A stretch of 64,000 bases of DNA, taken from NCBI RefSeq assembly GCF_029784135.1, contig NC_073744.1, positions 30,052,981 to 30,116,980 on the forward strand, in the 5' to 3' direction. The notes beneath the pieces were generated by a model, which saw only the letters and a program-made list of their open reading frames with translations, made no database searches and was not told the origin of the DNA. Each line of letters opens with the position of its first letter. Position 1 is the stretch's first letter. The position numbers and the translations under genes were made by a program. Positions 23,626 through 33,486 of the stretch are shown piece by piece. The stretch comes from Toxorhynchites rutilus septentrionalis. Taxonomy: Eukaryota > Arthropoda > Insecta > Diptera > Culicidae.

Positions 23626-24047
23626 TACAATCAATAATTACGAGAACGAAATCCAAATTTCAATCTGAATTAGTCCAGTAGTTTAAATCTTATCAATTTT
23701 GGAAATAAGTCATTTTTGGAAAAAGGGTAAAAAATTGATTTTTCGGATCACACCTAATGGGCACCAAAATGTAAAAGTGAAAAATACGGGTCTGGCATTT
23801 TGCGATAAGGAACAAAGCTTCCAATGTTCACGAAAATCTGAGAACCACTATATCGGTTTGCCTTGGAATAACTGATAGTAGATGAGCATTTTGAGTATTT
23901 TTTTCAAATTTTCATTTGCAAGCCTATTGAGAAAGGCGTGATAAGAAAAACACTGCTAGAAATTGAAATTCAACAAATTCAATATACTCAACCCTATAGG
24001 GATTCAGAAAAAATACTTATTTTTCTAATTTGGTACCCTATACAATA
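23626..24047. other. palindrome arm between mariner and Helitron end (mirror 24804-25225)
   Basis: Holds a copy of the dispersed TTTTTCGGACCAC-type repeat (near 23700-23760), then GAGAACCACTATATCGGTTT near 23839, and AT-rich sequence. No gene. Confidence 0.5.
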
Positions 24048-24377
24048 CTAGCTGATCCAGCAAACTTTGTTCTGCCATATAAATTATTCTAGCGAATTTT
24101 TTGGTAGTTAATTGAAAAATAACTTATGCATAAGTGTGTGTGTTTATGACTGTTTAACAATCTATAAATTTAATCGAATGTGATCAATAAAATAGAACGA
24201 ATGAAACGATTTGAACGAAAGTTTGTTAGATGTTGACCCTATCGGGAATGAGAGTGTGTATTATGATTCGATAAACAAACGTGAAACGTTCGTGACTCAT
24301 GTGTCCATATTTGTGTTTAACATACAGAGGAATGCAGTGTCAAGAAGATGACCACCGACAAAAAAATTAAAGAAAAA
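24048..24377 (-). mobile_element. Helitron-like 3' end, left palindrome arm
   Basis: On the minus strand the sequence ends TGGATCAGCTAG followed by T, with TTATATGGCAGAACAAAGTT just inside it, as at the 3' end of the element at 28438-28834. Helitrons end CTRR next to a host T. No 5' TC terminus was found; the copy runs into the palindrome centre. Confidence 0.55.
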
Positions 24378-24473
24378 GCAAACGCATTCATTTTCTTAAT
24401 TCAACGTATTTCATCAACGTAACTAACATGTTTGATCTTTCAAAAGTTGAATGTAAAGTGAAAAAAATATTTT
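24378..24473. other. palindrome spacer
   Basis: Unique 96-bp AT-rich centre (GCAAACGCATTCATTTTCTT ...). Everything outside it is mirrored. No repeat seen in it. Confidence 0.8.
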
Positions 24474-24803
24474 TTTTTCTTTAATTTTTTTGTCGGTGGT
24501 CATCTTCTTGACACTGCATTCCTCTGTATGTTAAACACAAATATGGACACATGAGTCACGAACGTTTCACGTTTGTTTATCGAATCATAATACACACTCT
24601 CATTCCCGATAGGGTCAACATCTAACAAACTTTCGTTCAAATCGTTTCATTCGTTCTATTTTATTGATCACATTCGATTAAATTTATAGATTGTTAAACA
24701 GTCATAAACACACACACTTATGCATAAGTTATTTTTCAATTAACTACCAAAAAATTCGCTAGAATAATTTATATGGCAGAACAAAGTTTGCTGGATCAGC
24801 TAG
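24474..24803 (+). mobile_element. Helitron-like 3' end, right palindrome arm
   Basis: Mirror of 24048-24377: TTATATGGCAGAACAAAGTT, then GGATCAGCTAG ending at 24803, followed by T. The two 3' ends point away from each other across the spacer. Confidence 0.55.
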
Positions 24804-25225
24804 TATTGTATAGGGTACCAAATTAGAAAAATAAGTATTTTTTCTGAATCCCTATAGGGTTGAGTATATTGAATTTGTTGAATTTCAATTTCTAGCAGTG
24901 TTTTTCTTATCACGCCTTTCTCAATAGGCTTGCAAATGAAAATTTGAAAAAAATACTCAAAATGCTCATCTACTATCAGTTATTCCAAGGCAAACCGATA
25001 TAGTGGTTCTCAGATTTTCGTGAACATTGGAAGCTTTGTTCCTTATCGCAAAATGCCAGACCCGTATTTTTCACTTTTACATTGTGGTGCCCATTAAGTG
25101 TGATCCGAAAAATCAATTTTTTACCCTTTTTCCAAAAATGACTTATTTCCAAAATTGATAAGATTTAAACTACTGGACTGATTCAGATTGAAATTTGGAT
25201 TTCGTTCCCGTAATTATTGATTGTA

Positions 25226-26498
25226 TTAGGCTATCAAAAAAGTGCGGTATTTTTTTTAAATTTTCATTTGTTCATAAAATTAGTTACAATCATCTGTTTT
25301 AAGTCAAATATGCGCCGTTTTGTTCGATTACTTGTTCCCAACGAGATGCCAACTTCATAATACCCCTGTTATAGAAGCTCGCTTCCTTATTGGCAAAAAA
25401 ACTCGGATAGCCAATTTTCACAAGCCTCTTTTGTGGCAAACCTCTGACTACCTAGCTCGTTCGCCATGGACAAAAACAGGTGGTAGTCACTTGGTGCAAG
25501 GTCCGGACTATACGGCGGATGCAAAAGAACCTCCCATCCGAGCTCCCGGAGCTTCTGGCGCGTCACCAAAGAAGTGCGTGGCCTGGCGTTGGTCTGATGG
25601 AAGACAATGCGGCCGCTGTTTATCAAAGATGGCCTCTTCTTCATGAGTGCTACCTTCAAGCGGTCCAGTTGTTGGCAATACAGGTCCGAATTGAGCGTTT
25701 GGCCATAGGGAAGCAGCTCATAATAGATTATTCCTTGACAATCCCACCAAACACACAGCTGAACCTTCCTAGCCGTTAATGAGGGCTTGGCCACCGTCTG
25801 AGCCGCTTCAGCGGGCCTCGACCACGACCGTTTGCGCTTCACGTTGTCGTAAGTGACCCACTTTTCATCGCCAGTCACCATACGCTTCAGAAACGGGTCG
25901 ATTTTGTTGCGATTCAGCAGCGATTCACATGCGTCGATACGGTCAAAGATGTTTTTTTGCGTCAACGTGTGTGGCACCCATACATCGAGCTTCTTTGTGA
26001 ATCCAAGCTGCTTCAAATGGTTGATAACGGTTTGATGACTTATCCCCAGCTCTTGGCCGATGCTACGGCTGCTACTATGCCGGACTTTCTCGGCTAATTC
26101 AGCGATTTTGTCGCAATTTTCGACGACAGGCCTTCCGGAGCGTGGCGCATCTTCGACGACCTCTACACCAGAACGAAAACGTTGAAACCATCGTTGTGCG
26201 GTGGAAATGGAAACTGTATCGGGTCCATAAACTGTACAAATTTTATTGGCAGCTTGAGATGCATTTTTGCCTTTGTCATAGTAGTACTGTAAAATATGTC
26301 GGATTTTCTCTTTATTTTGCTCCATATTTGCGACACTATAACTCACGAACGACTTAACCAAACAAAACACTATATTATAGCGCGCAAAAATACCTTTCCA
26401 ACAAGTTATAGTATGACTCGATACAATGAATACAACTAGAACTACGCGCTTACATTGACACCTCGCGGAAATACCGCAGGACTTTTTTGACAGCCTAA
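25226..26498 (-). mobile_element. mariner transposon, right arm
   Basis: 1,273 bp with TTAGGCTATCAAAAAAGTGC at 25226 and ...GGACTTTTTTGACAGCCTAA ending at 26498, TA on both sides. It is 46 bp shorter than the left-arm copy, mostly because its leader (about 26325-26420) lacks the small duplication seen at 22470-22525 and differs in the AT-rich stretch. Confidence 0.95.
25387..26325 (-). pseudogene. mariner transposase, right-arm copy, same lesions
   Basis: Starts at the same MEQNKEK as the left-arm gene; the open frame continues 15 codons further upstream to 26370, but that is leader. It carries the same Asp-to-Thr change at the second catalytic position (HQTNARPRTS) and the same homopolymer frameshift (A7 on the plus strand near 25395). 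It also has private changes such as H-to-R in that motif. The first and third Asp motifs (TGDEKW, APSDYHLF) are intact. Shared lesions mean both arms descend from one already dead copy. Confidence 0.92.
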
Positions 26499-26500
26499 TA

Positions 26501-28437
26501 TTTGTCTTTTTTATAGTTTACATGGTTTAGAGACAAAGTGCGCTTTATTTTTTATAATTTTTCTTGAAAGCTGAGTATTTATTACATAATATATCCAAAA
26601 ATCAAAGAGGCGGTGTGTAGTATTCACCTTCACCGGACGTAATTGGGTTTGGAAAACAGTCGTCATTTCCAATCAAAGCCTCGCAAAGTGGCGAGGTGTT
26701 GTACCACTCTTGGCAAACAGATTTAATGTGGGGAATTTCTTGTAGAATTTATGCAAAATGTCAAATGGAATCAATTTCACTAGAAGTAATCAACAATAAC
26801 AATCGCACACCGATTATGGCAACAACTCCCATCATTCGCTACAATTCGCTTCCCATCCGACCCATATGTGGCGATATTTATTGCAGTGCAATCAAAGTGT
26901 CTACTATCCAACATCGGAAATCGAGCTGCAGGGGTTCGAAGACAAGCTTTCCATGCCTCCTTACGTTACGTTACGTGAGGAATGACACGGTGTCTGTTCA
27001 TTAACCTGTGTAAACAGCTATTCTTTTCGTTCAGAAGGGGGTGGAGGGAGGGGGGAAGACAGTGCGACGCCCCAAACTGTTGTACCTCTGCCACTTGGCG
27101 AACAGTTTCAACGCGACACAACAAACACTCTATCGGTACCACGCGATTCGCGGCCTTTATTAACTATCGACAGGTTCTCGAATGTATGTTTAGTACTCTG
27201 AAGGTCGCATCCAAATGGGTTGGGGGTCTGTGCATGATGGGCCCCAATACCTGTAGGCTGGTATTATTTCCACAATTTCGTTTCCGTTATGGCAGTCATC
27301 TTTCCTTCTTGCCATGGCAAACAAAAAAGCTGGTATTTCTCGATATTCCGAGCTGCACGAGAATTTGTTAACAAGAAAAGGTGAGACTAGAGGCACGAAC
27401 GAAAGAAGTACTTTCCGCCAAAGTTCAATGGAAATATAACGGAAAATGGATAAACATAATCCACTACAAGGAACATTTGATGTTATCAGAAGATAAGTTT
27501 GGCATTAGCCAGTAAAGTTGGGGGGAAAGAGTCCTTGTCTCGACATTGATCCACTGCGCAATACTAACCCTTAAAAGGGTCAGAAATCTACACTGAATAA
27601 ATCAACTTCGAAAACAACTACTTTGCTTGTTCGAACCAATCCAATTGGTGCGCTGTTAATTAAGTTTCATCGATTCACTCCTCCCACACCTCAGCAGCCA
27701 CGTTCCTACCTCCGCGCTCCAGATTCCGTTCGGCTTCCAAGGTACGTATTGGAAATGGATACAAATGGAACCGGGCCTCCACTAATGGTCCCGGTACGAT
27801 GCGGCTATTGGTGACCACAGCGCTAATTAGGCAGCAAACAACGAATGGAGGCCAAAGGTCGTGTCGTCGAGTTTTATGGCGTTGTTTTTCCTCGCACGTA
27901 ATATACTGTGGGTTACGCAATCCTACGTTTTTCCGACATTCCGACATTTTTCGACCTGGGTTAGTGACATCCCAGTTAACGAGTGATGTAGAAGGCCGGC
28001 CGGCACAGGGAGATTTTATCTTTGGTCGTGTCGTGCATTTACAATGGCGTTTCTGTCTCTCTTCAGACTTATGCTTGATGATAGCGCAACGTAGGCTGAT
28101 TGATAGTTTCCACACCTTCGAATTTCAGTAAATGGTTTAATACATAAGTGGAGTTAACAATATGCCTTCTGATTTTTGTTTGTTTGCAAAATTACTTACA
28201 ATGAACGCCAATTCGTCATGAAACATCACCGCAAGTGATTGATGTTTCCTGCTAAAAGTCAACCTTAATCGGATCGTGAGAATTAACTCACGCTTTGAAT
28301 TCTTTGCCAGGGATATTATGCATAAGAAACAACATGATAATGTGGAGTTAAAAATAATATTAATGCCGAAATGATAGCACTTCCACTCGTGAACCAACCA
28401 TTTTGTTGAAAATAAATGTATCATTGAGATTTCAGAA
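26501..28437. other. unassigned 1.9-kb region
   Basis: No recognised gene or repeat. Balanced composition suggests single-copy DNA. The longest frame, minus 27675-28115 (146 codons), overlaps a plus frame of 110 codons and contains no domain I know. Frames at 26696-27371 likewise. A regulatory or intronic region of a flanking gene is possible but unsupported. Confidence 0.35.
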
Positions 28438-28834
28438 TCTTTATATATAAAATAGAGTTTTTCCTACGTACGTATAACTCTTCATCACGGGAGAACGGCT
28501 GGTCAGATCTACGTCGTCCGTATATTTTGTGAGTTTGTCTTCACCCAAATTATAATGATAGAGTTCTTTGGAAAATATTTGAGATGATTGGAAAAAATCG
28601 AAAAAAATGACTATGCATATATTTATATATAAGAAAGATATTTAAAATAAAAAGGGAAAATTCAAAAATAAGAGATACGCATATGTATGTTTCGCTGTGA
28701 AAATCATCATTTAGATCAATATAGATCTGAACGATGACATACAAACTCTCTTGAAGTATATTCGTTATTTTTACCAACCAAAATATTCTCTAGAAATACA
28801 TTATATGGCAGAACAACGTTCGCCGGTCAGCTAG
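28438..28834 (+). mobile_element. short non-autonomous Helitron-like element
   Basis: 397 bp from TCTTTATATATAAAATAGAG, preceded by A, to CGCCGGTCAGCTAG, followed by T. That fits insertion between A and T with TC and CTAG termini and no TSD. The interior has the common arthropod leader (TATAACTCTTCATCACGGGA, GAACGGCTGGTCAGATCTAC). It encodes no Rep/helicase. The 3' segment resembles the ends in the palindrome arms. Confidence 0.65.
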
Positions 28835-28839
28835 TAACA

Positions 28840-29230
28840 TATAATTCAAAGCATTATCCATCAATGTTCATCATCTGCGGTCGAAAAAAAAAATCAAACG
28901 AATGCTCTGAATCGCTCGGAACAAATATTGATCAGAAGGGATGTAATCTGGGCACACTGTTTTTCTGATATTTGTCAACTGAAATATACATTCTGTCAAA
29001 TATATACCGGAAATTTGTGTTTTTAAAGAAAATGCTTTATTTATCATCTAAATTTTCTATTATCGCCTTCAGAATAGGTCCCTTCTGAGGCGATACAATT
29101 TTCCCAACGAACAATCCAGTCATCGAAATATTTTTCATAGCTGTGTTTGGGAATTGCCTTCATTTCACGCTGCGAACTCGTTTTTATGTATTCAATGCTG
29201 TCAATACGGGTCCACAAAGCGGTATGGCGA
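28840..29230. other. unassigned AT-rich stretch next to mariner remnant
   Basis: No gene. The stretch 29030-29230 (ACAATTTTCCCAACGAACAA, CAATGCTGTCAATACGGG) could be more transposon debris, but I cannot assign it. Confidence 0.3.
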
Positions 29231-29232
29231 GG

Positions 29233-29732
29233 ACAGTCCGATAAGTACTTAGCCTACAAAAAAAAAAACAAAAATTTTGGAAAAGTGGTAGTTTCCTTTT
29301 AACTCAATACACTTGACCCAGCGATGTTCCAACTTCTTTAATCCATCTGCAAAATACGTTTTCTCGAGGTCTGCAAAGTAGGCATCCGTCGACTAAAATT
29401 TCTGCCCGGCGAGTGAGTTTTTCAAGTTTGGGAACAAAAAAAAAGTCGAACGGGGCCAAATCTTGGGAATATGGTGGATGGGGCAGCAGTTCGTAGTGCA
29501 ATTCGACCAATTTGGCAGTGGCGACGGCAGAGTTTCCATTTTTTCAATTTTTCTAGAATCCGCGGACACACCCACTTCCGCACACGGTCGAAACAACCTC
29601 GTAGTGTTGTCGTAGTGTCGATTCGGCTGAAAATTTGACAGTAGCCGTTTACGAGAATGTACTACACGATAAGTAATCTCTCTTGCGATACTGACACCTT
29701 CGGGCGATGAGGCTAAGTACTTATCGAACCGT
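29233..29732 (-). mobile_element. internally deleted irritans-type mariner
   Basis: Inverted termini: CGATAAGTACTTAGCCT at 29239-29255 and AGGCTAAGTACTTATCG at 29710-29726, outer bases ACAGTC / GAACCGT. This is the general form of irritans-mariner ends. Inside, on the minus strand, a 5' leader and N-terminal sequence are joined to C-terminal transposase sequence in two frames (HPPYSQDLAPFDFFF; NLKNSLAGQKF). Most of the gene is deleted, so it is a MITE-like derivative of about 500 bp. Confidence 0.75.
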
Positions 29733-29849
29733 ATAATGAAAACGGTTTACCAAATGAAACAGTTTGAAAAAAGTTGGAAAGAAAAATAAAAACCTAAATA
29801 AGTTTTCAATTTCTCTAACTAATAGATAATCTATTTGCAGGAGAATTTC

Positions 29850-30100
29850 TATGTAACGTACCCTCTATGAAACGTCACTCCACTCGATATAACGTACACA
29901 TTTTCAAAGTGTATAGGAATATTTTTTTCAGTATTTTTTCTTGAAAGAATAATAAATTAACTGAATTTTGATACTAAAACATGTTTTGTACCTTTAATTA
30001 ATACCGAAGTACAACTGGTTTTGTGATTCCGAATTCTAAATATATCAAGCTTTAATCAACAGTACGAAAAGAAATATCGTGAGAAAAGCTTCGTCTTTCA
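29850..30100 (-). repeat. fragment of the TCGATATAACGTAC pogo-like MITE family
   Basis: ACTCGATATAACGTACACAT, then sequence through CAGTTGAATTTATTCATTAA, matches the reverse complement of 36500-36720 in the intact element. Left end partial (GTAACGTACCCTCTATGAAA). Confidence 0.6.
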
Positions 30101-30114
30101 GTTGAATTTATTCA

Positions 30115-30310
30115 TTAACGTTACCCAAACGTTTCTATGGTGAATCGATACTCCTTTCCCTCTCTAAGGGGGCCTGCCATACAAATGAAGCATAAATTTC
30201 TTCATAACTCAAGAACTAATCAAGCAAATAGAACCAAAATTTTCATATGAAGGTTTTAGGAGGCAAGAAACGTTCCTATGATGAACAGACACTCCTCCCT
30301 CTCACAGCGG
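30115..30310 (-). repeat. dispersed repeat family X (copy 3, reverse)
   Basis: The reverse complement contains TATTTGCTTGATTAGTTCTT and CATTTGTATGGCAGGC, matching 1381-1520. Confidence 0.5.
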
Positions 30311-31431
30311 CTTTGCAGGGAACGAAGCGGCCGATCGATTTGCCGGTATCGGTCACATCGGACCGTTTTTCACTCGGGAAGTACCGCTTGATGACATGAA
30401 GTTGTGAATCGCCAATTCTTTCCGCACCTTATGGTCCGAACTGTGGTTCGCAGAGAGAGGCCAGTTCCTCAGAAAGGTTAAAGGTTCGATTGCAGGATTC
30501 GAGGACGTTAAAATGATGCGAGAACAACGAATCCAGACTGAGAACCGGCCACTGCTCGGTCTGGTAGCCAATGGTAGCAGCGCTTTTCTGCTATTTAAAA
30601 GATGCCGATTGGTTCTTCAGGATCTAAGGACACGACGAAGGGGAATAAGAACACTTCAGCATCTTCAACGGCAAGGCTTCCTCTCCACTGGCCTGGAATC
30701 AGGGTCCGAGGAAATCCTTGCCATCTGGTTCAGCTCGTAGGCAGCAAGTGGAGAAACGCCAATATTTTTTATTTAATTATTTAAAAATGTTTTAATTTGT
30801 TCTTATTGTTAATATTCTAGTTCAAATTGTTGTTCGTTCAATTTCAAATTTATGTTAATTTTTATGTACCGTTCTGAATCATATTTCGGATGCTTAAGGC
30901 ATATGATGCAGAAAACATATCTAAACCTTATGCACAGGTATTATTTGATTGATATGTTTAATAAATTAGTTGAATATGCTTTTAAGATTTCTATTTTGGT
31001 ACCTATTTGATTGAAAACATAAAAAAATCATCGAATAAAATGCTTTTCAAAGGAAGTGAATAAGAATCAAACTTCGGACACTATTTAGAAAAAAAAATTA
31101 AATTTCGGACTGATTGAAATCAAATTTCGGGCACTCTATTTTGTAATTTTTTGGAAAATTACATTACACTTGATTATATTTTATGGTCAACTGCGACACA
31201 CTTACCAAGTAATCACAGTAAACTGTTAACGATGATGAGAACTGATGAAACACGAGAGAAATTTAAATATTTATGAAGGGGTAAAATTCTACGTGCTCAC
31301 GCTAAGCAAACGTCAAACACAAACGATAATGAGTAGTGTTGTCGGATTTATGCCGATTATGTTATAATTCAAATGTAGTTCTCATATGAAATGATAGTGA
31401 AGCCAAGGGATTTTATTTTATTTATTTGTCA
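30311..31431. other. unassigned region
   Basis: 30340-30760 is more GC-rich and open in a plus frame (30513-30740: ALLLFKRCRL-type residues, no domain). It may be a decayed coding fragment, but I cannot name it. 30770-31430 is AT-rich; TTTCGGACACTATT, AATTTCGGACTGATT and ATTTCGGGCACTCTATT form a short internal repeat at 31070-31140. Confidence 0.35.
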
Positions 31432-31442
31432 ACAGATACAAT

Positions 31443-31931
31443 GGGGGTCTTCGTAGCCACTTGGTTACGCGTTCGCTTACCAAGCGATCGATCGTGAGTT
31501 CAAACTCAGGGCCCTCAATTGACCATCTTTGTGTTGTTATAGAATAACTACGTCCACGCAACCATCATCAGCGATGGAAATCGATCCACGGTGGAACAAA
31601 GATCGATTCATCCATACAACTGCTCTGCTCTGTAAGAAACATCGGGCTGCTGTTCTATAAATAACTCAACAATGATCAATATCAACTGCCTCCGCTGTCC
31701 GGTCTGCTGAACAATGGATGAACAGAAAGAATACCCTTACGCCTAAATGGCTACTACTGTGTAATTTACTATAATGTAATGGAACAGAAAACTTAACGTC
31801 TAAATGGCTACTACTAACTACTGTGTAATTCACAATTCATAGAAACATAAACATATGTACATGTACACGATTAAACCCGGCTCTGTTACAGCTAAATGCT
31901 AATGAGCCTAATAAATAAATGGGATAAAAAA
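31443..31931 (+). mobile_element. tRNA-related SINE, copy 2, with 11-bp TSD
   Basis: Same family as 7132-7611: GGGGTCTTCGTAGCCACTTG head, GTGAGTTCAAACTCAGGGCC B-box region, and the tail GAGCCTAATAAATAAATGGG then ATAAAAAA. ACAGATACAAT at 31432-31442 and 31932-31942 is the TSD. Compared with copy 1 it carries an internal duplication of about 40-50 bp around GCCTAAATGGCTACTACT. Confidence 0.9.
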
Positions 31932-32230
31932 ACAGATACAATAATTACTCCAATGACAATTACTCTAAAGAAGCAATTGTGATATTAATTTTATAGTTAT
32001 ATCATCAGTGCATTAAGCATTGCAAGATATTAGAACAAGTGAAACACAATAAAAATGGATCGCCGATGGATGTTGATGTTTATAAGAGCAAAACTCGAGA
32101 AACGAGTTATCCGATTTTGTGCTGTCTTTATTCTATCATATTATCTGTATAATAATGGTAATGGAGAAACATGTTATTTTCAAGTGGTTGAAAAATCTTG
32201 AACGAGAATTTTGTCTGAAAATAATCTGAT

Positions 32231-32690
32231 ATTAGGTTGGGTAAAAAGTTATCCATTATTTTTGGGTGAAATTCAAAAGTATTTTCAATATGCTTCGTAT
32301 TGTCCGATTTGGGTCATATATGCACCGTTTTGTTGTAAAATTTTCCATTCTAAAGGTAGCTTCATAATGTCTCTATTAAAGAAGTTTTGGTCCTTATTGG
32401 CGAAAAACTCTAGCAATAGTTTTTACAATCTTCTCTCGATTCCAATTTCTTATCACTCTGGAAATTTTTCTATGTGAGAAATAGGTGGTAATCGTTTGGT
32501 GCCAGGTCCGGACTATATGGTGGATGCATTAAAACATCCCAATCAAGCTCTTGGAAAGGTGTGGCCTTACGTTGTCCAGATGGAACACAACGTTACATCT
32601 GTTGGTCAATTCCGGACGTTTCTGGTCATTCGCTAGTATCAGACGGTCAATTTGTTGGCAATAGAGATCTGAATTTAGTGTTTAAAATTA
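32231..32690 (-). pseudogene. degraded mariner transposase, C-terminal half
   Basis: A TIR-like TTAGGTTGGGTAAAAAGTTA at 32234 marks one end. Reading minus, fragments of the DNARPH region and the YSPDLAP...HL region are recognisable in mixed frames with stops, and the plus-strand GGTCCGGACTATATGGTGGA equals the reverse of the ...PPYSPDLA stretch. The order matches the palindrome mariners at lower identity. The 5' half is missing. Plainly inactive. Confidence 0.65.
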
Positions 32691-32756
32691 AAAAAAAATT
32701 TAAAAAATTAAAAAATTAAATTGTTCTATTGTAAGACAATGTAAGAAACTGTACTG

Positions 32757-33125
32757 TACTGGGATCGCACTGTTCTGACCGACCTCTCGATCCACCACAA
32801 CCGCCCAGATATAATGCTTTACGACAAGAGCGACCGCAAACGCACCATCATCGATGTCGCTATTCCACTGAATCAAAATCTGGAGGGGACCCGAAATTTG
32901 TAAGTTTGTAAGTACCGCCCATTGACCGTGGAACTCAACGAATTGGGGGGGGGGCTGAGGAGGAGGTCCCAAGAATTGTTCCAGTCATTCTCTCTGGAAC
33001 TGGAGTTGTCCCGAAGACTCTTCAGGATGTGCTTAAGGTGTTGAACATGCAGAAGGAATTGGCCGACATCGAAAAGTCGGTCATCTTTAGCACCTGCGCG
33101 ATTGTCGGACAATTCCTAGGTTAGG
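32757..33125 (+). pseudogene. C-terminal restriction-like endonuclease of a non-LTR retrotransposon
   Basis: In frame from 32757: WDRTVLTDLSIHHNRPDIML, then ...KRTIIDVAIP. The arrangement RPD-x14-D followed by VAIP is the active-site pattern of the restriction-like endonuclease at the C-terminus of R2/R4/Dong-type elements; by family knowledge it nicks target DNA. A TAA stop at about 32900 and a shift in the G9 run at 32945 break the frame. The rest (VPVILSGTGVVPKTLQDVL, VIFSTCAIVGQFLG) continues in another frame to a stop at 33121-33123. About 160 bp of 3' sequence follows to an A-rich tail near 33258. The RT domain is absent, so it is a 5'-truncated dead copy. Exact clade uncertain. Confidence 0.7.
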
Positions 33126-33312
33126 ACTGAAGCAGCACGAGCATGCAGATACGTGCATTCCGCAGAGCCTAGTCCCTCTTTTGGCATTCAGAAGCCCGGG
33201 GGCAGGTGAACATTCTGGCTAGGTTCGCCTAGTTAAGAAGTTAGATAAGTCTGCGTAAAAAAATTGGAAAATAAATTAAATTACTCGTATTTTATTTAAT
33301 TTTGTACTTAAT

Positions 33313-33486
33313 AACAATTTGTCAAGACGTAAAAGCTCCATAAATGGAATACCACCAGTGAGCAAGTTGACCTTAGAGCAAACCTTGGCTGGGCTTCTTC
33401 GCCTCCGATTGGAGTGACATCTGGTGACTGGTAAAGTAGTATTAGAAATAGCATTAATTGTGTAAACAATTTGTCAAGACGTAAAA
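33313..33486. repeat. 22-bp direct repeats flanking a ~130-bp segment
   Basis: The same 22-mer (AACAATTTGTCAAGACGTAA plus AA) occurs at 33313-33334 and 33465-33486. Between them lies a ~100-bp segment (33331-33430, AAAGCTCCATAAATGG ... GGAGTGACATCTGGTGACTG) whose near-copy sits at 34870-34969. The layout looks like an insertion with an unusually long TSD or a small tandem duplication. Confidence 0.7.

Larger units (their letters stand above)
22307..26498. repeat. 4.2-kb palindrome bounded by two mariners
   Basis: Left arm 22307-24377 and right arm 24474-26498 are inverted copies separated by a 96-bp unique spacer (24378-24473). Both outer limits fall exactly on the outer mariner termini (TTAGG at 22307, CCTAA at 26498), and a TA flanks each side (22305-22306, 26499-26500). 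Outside that the sequences are unrelated. The arms differ at scattered sites (several amino-acid changes, and an indel in the mariner leader), so this is not a simple sequencing foldback of one molecule. Confidence 0.92.

Noticed and set aside
23205..25646. 108- and 99-codon frames opposite the mariner transposases
   Set aside because: Antisense shadows of the transposase gene, conserved only because the two arms are copies.
27675..28115. 146-codon minus frame as a host gene
   Set aside because: It overlaps a 110-codon plus frame, shows no domain, signal or splice context, and its composition is explained by local GC.
30513..30784. Coding fragment of a known transposon
   Set aside because: Open and GC-richer than its flanks, but I could not match it to any family, so no function is claimed.
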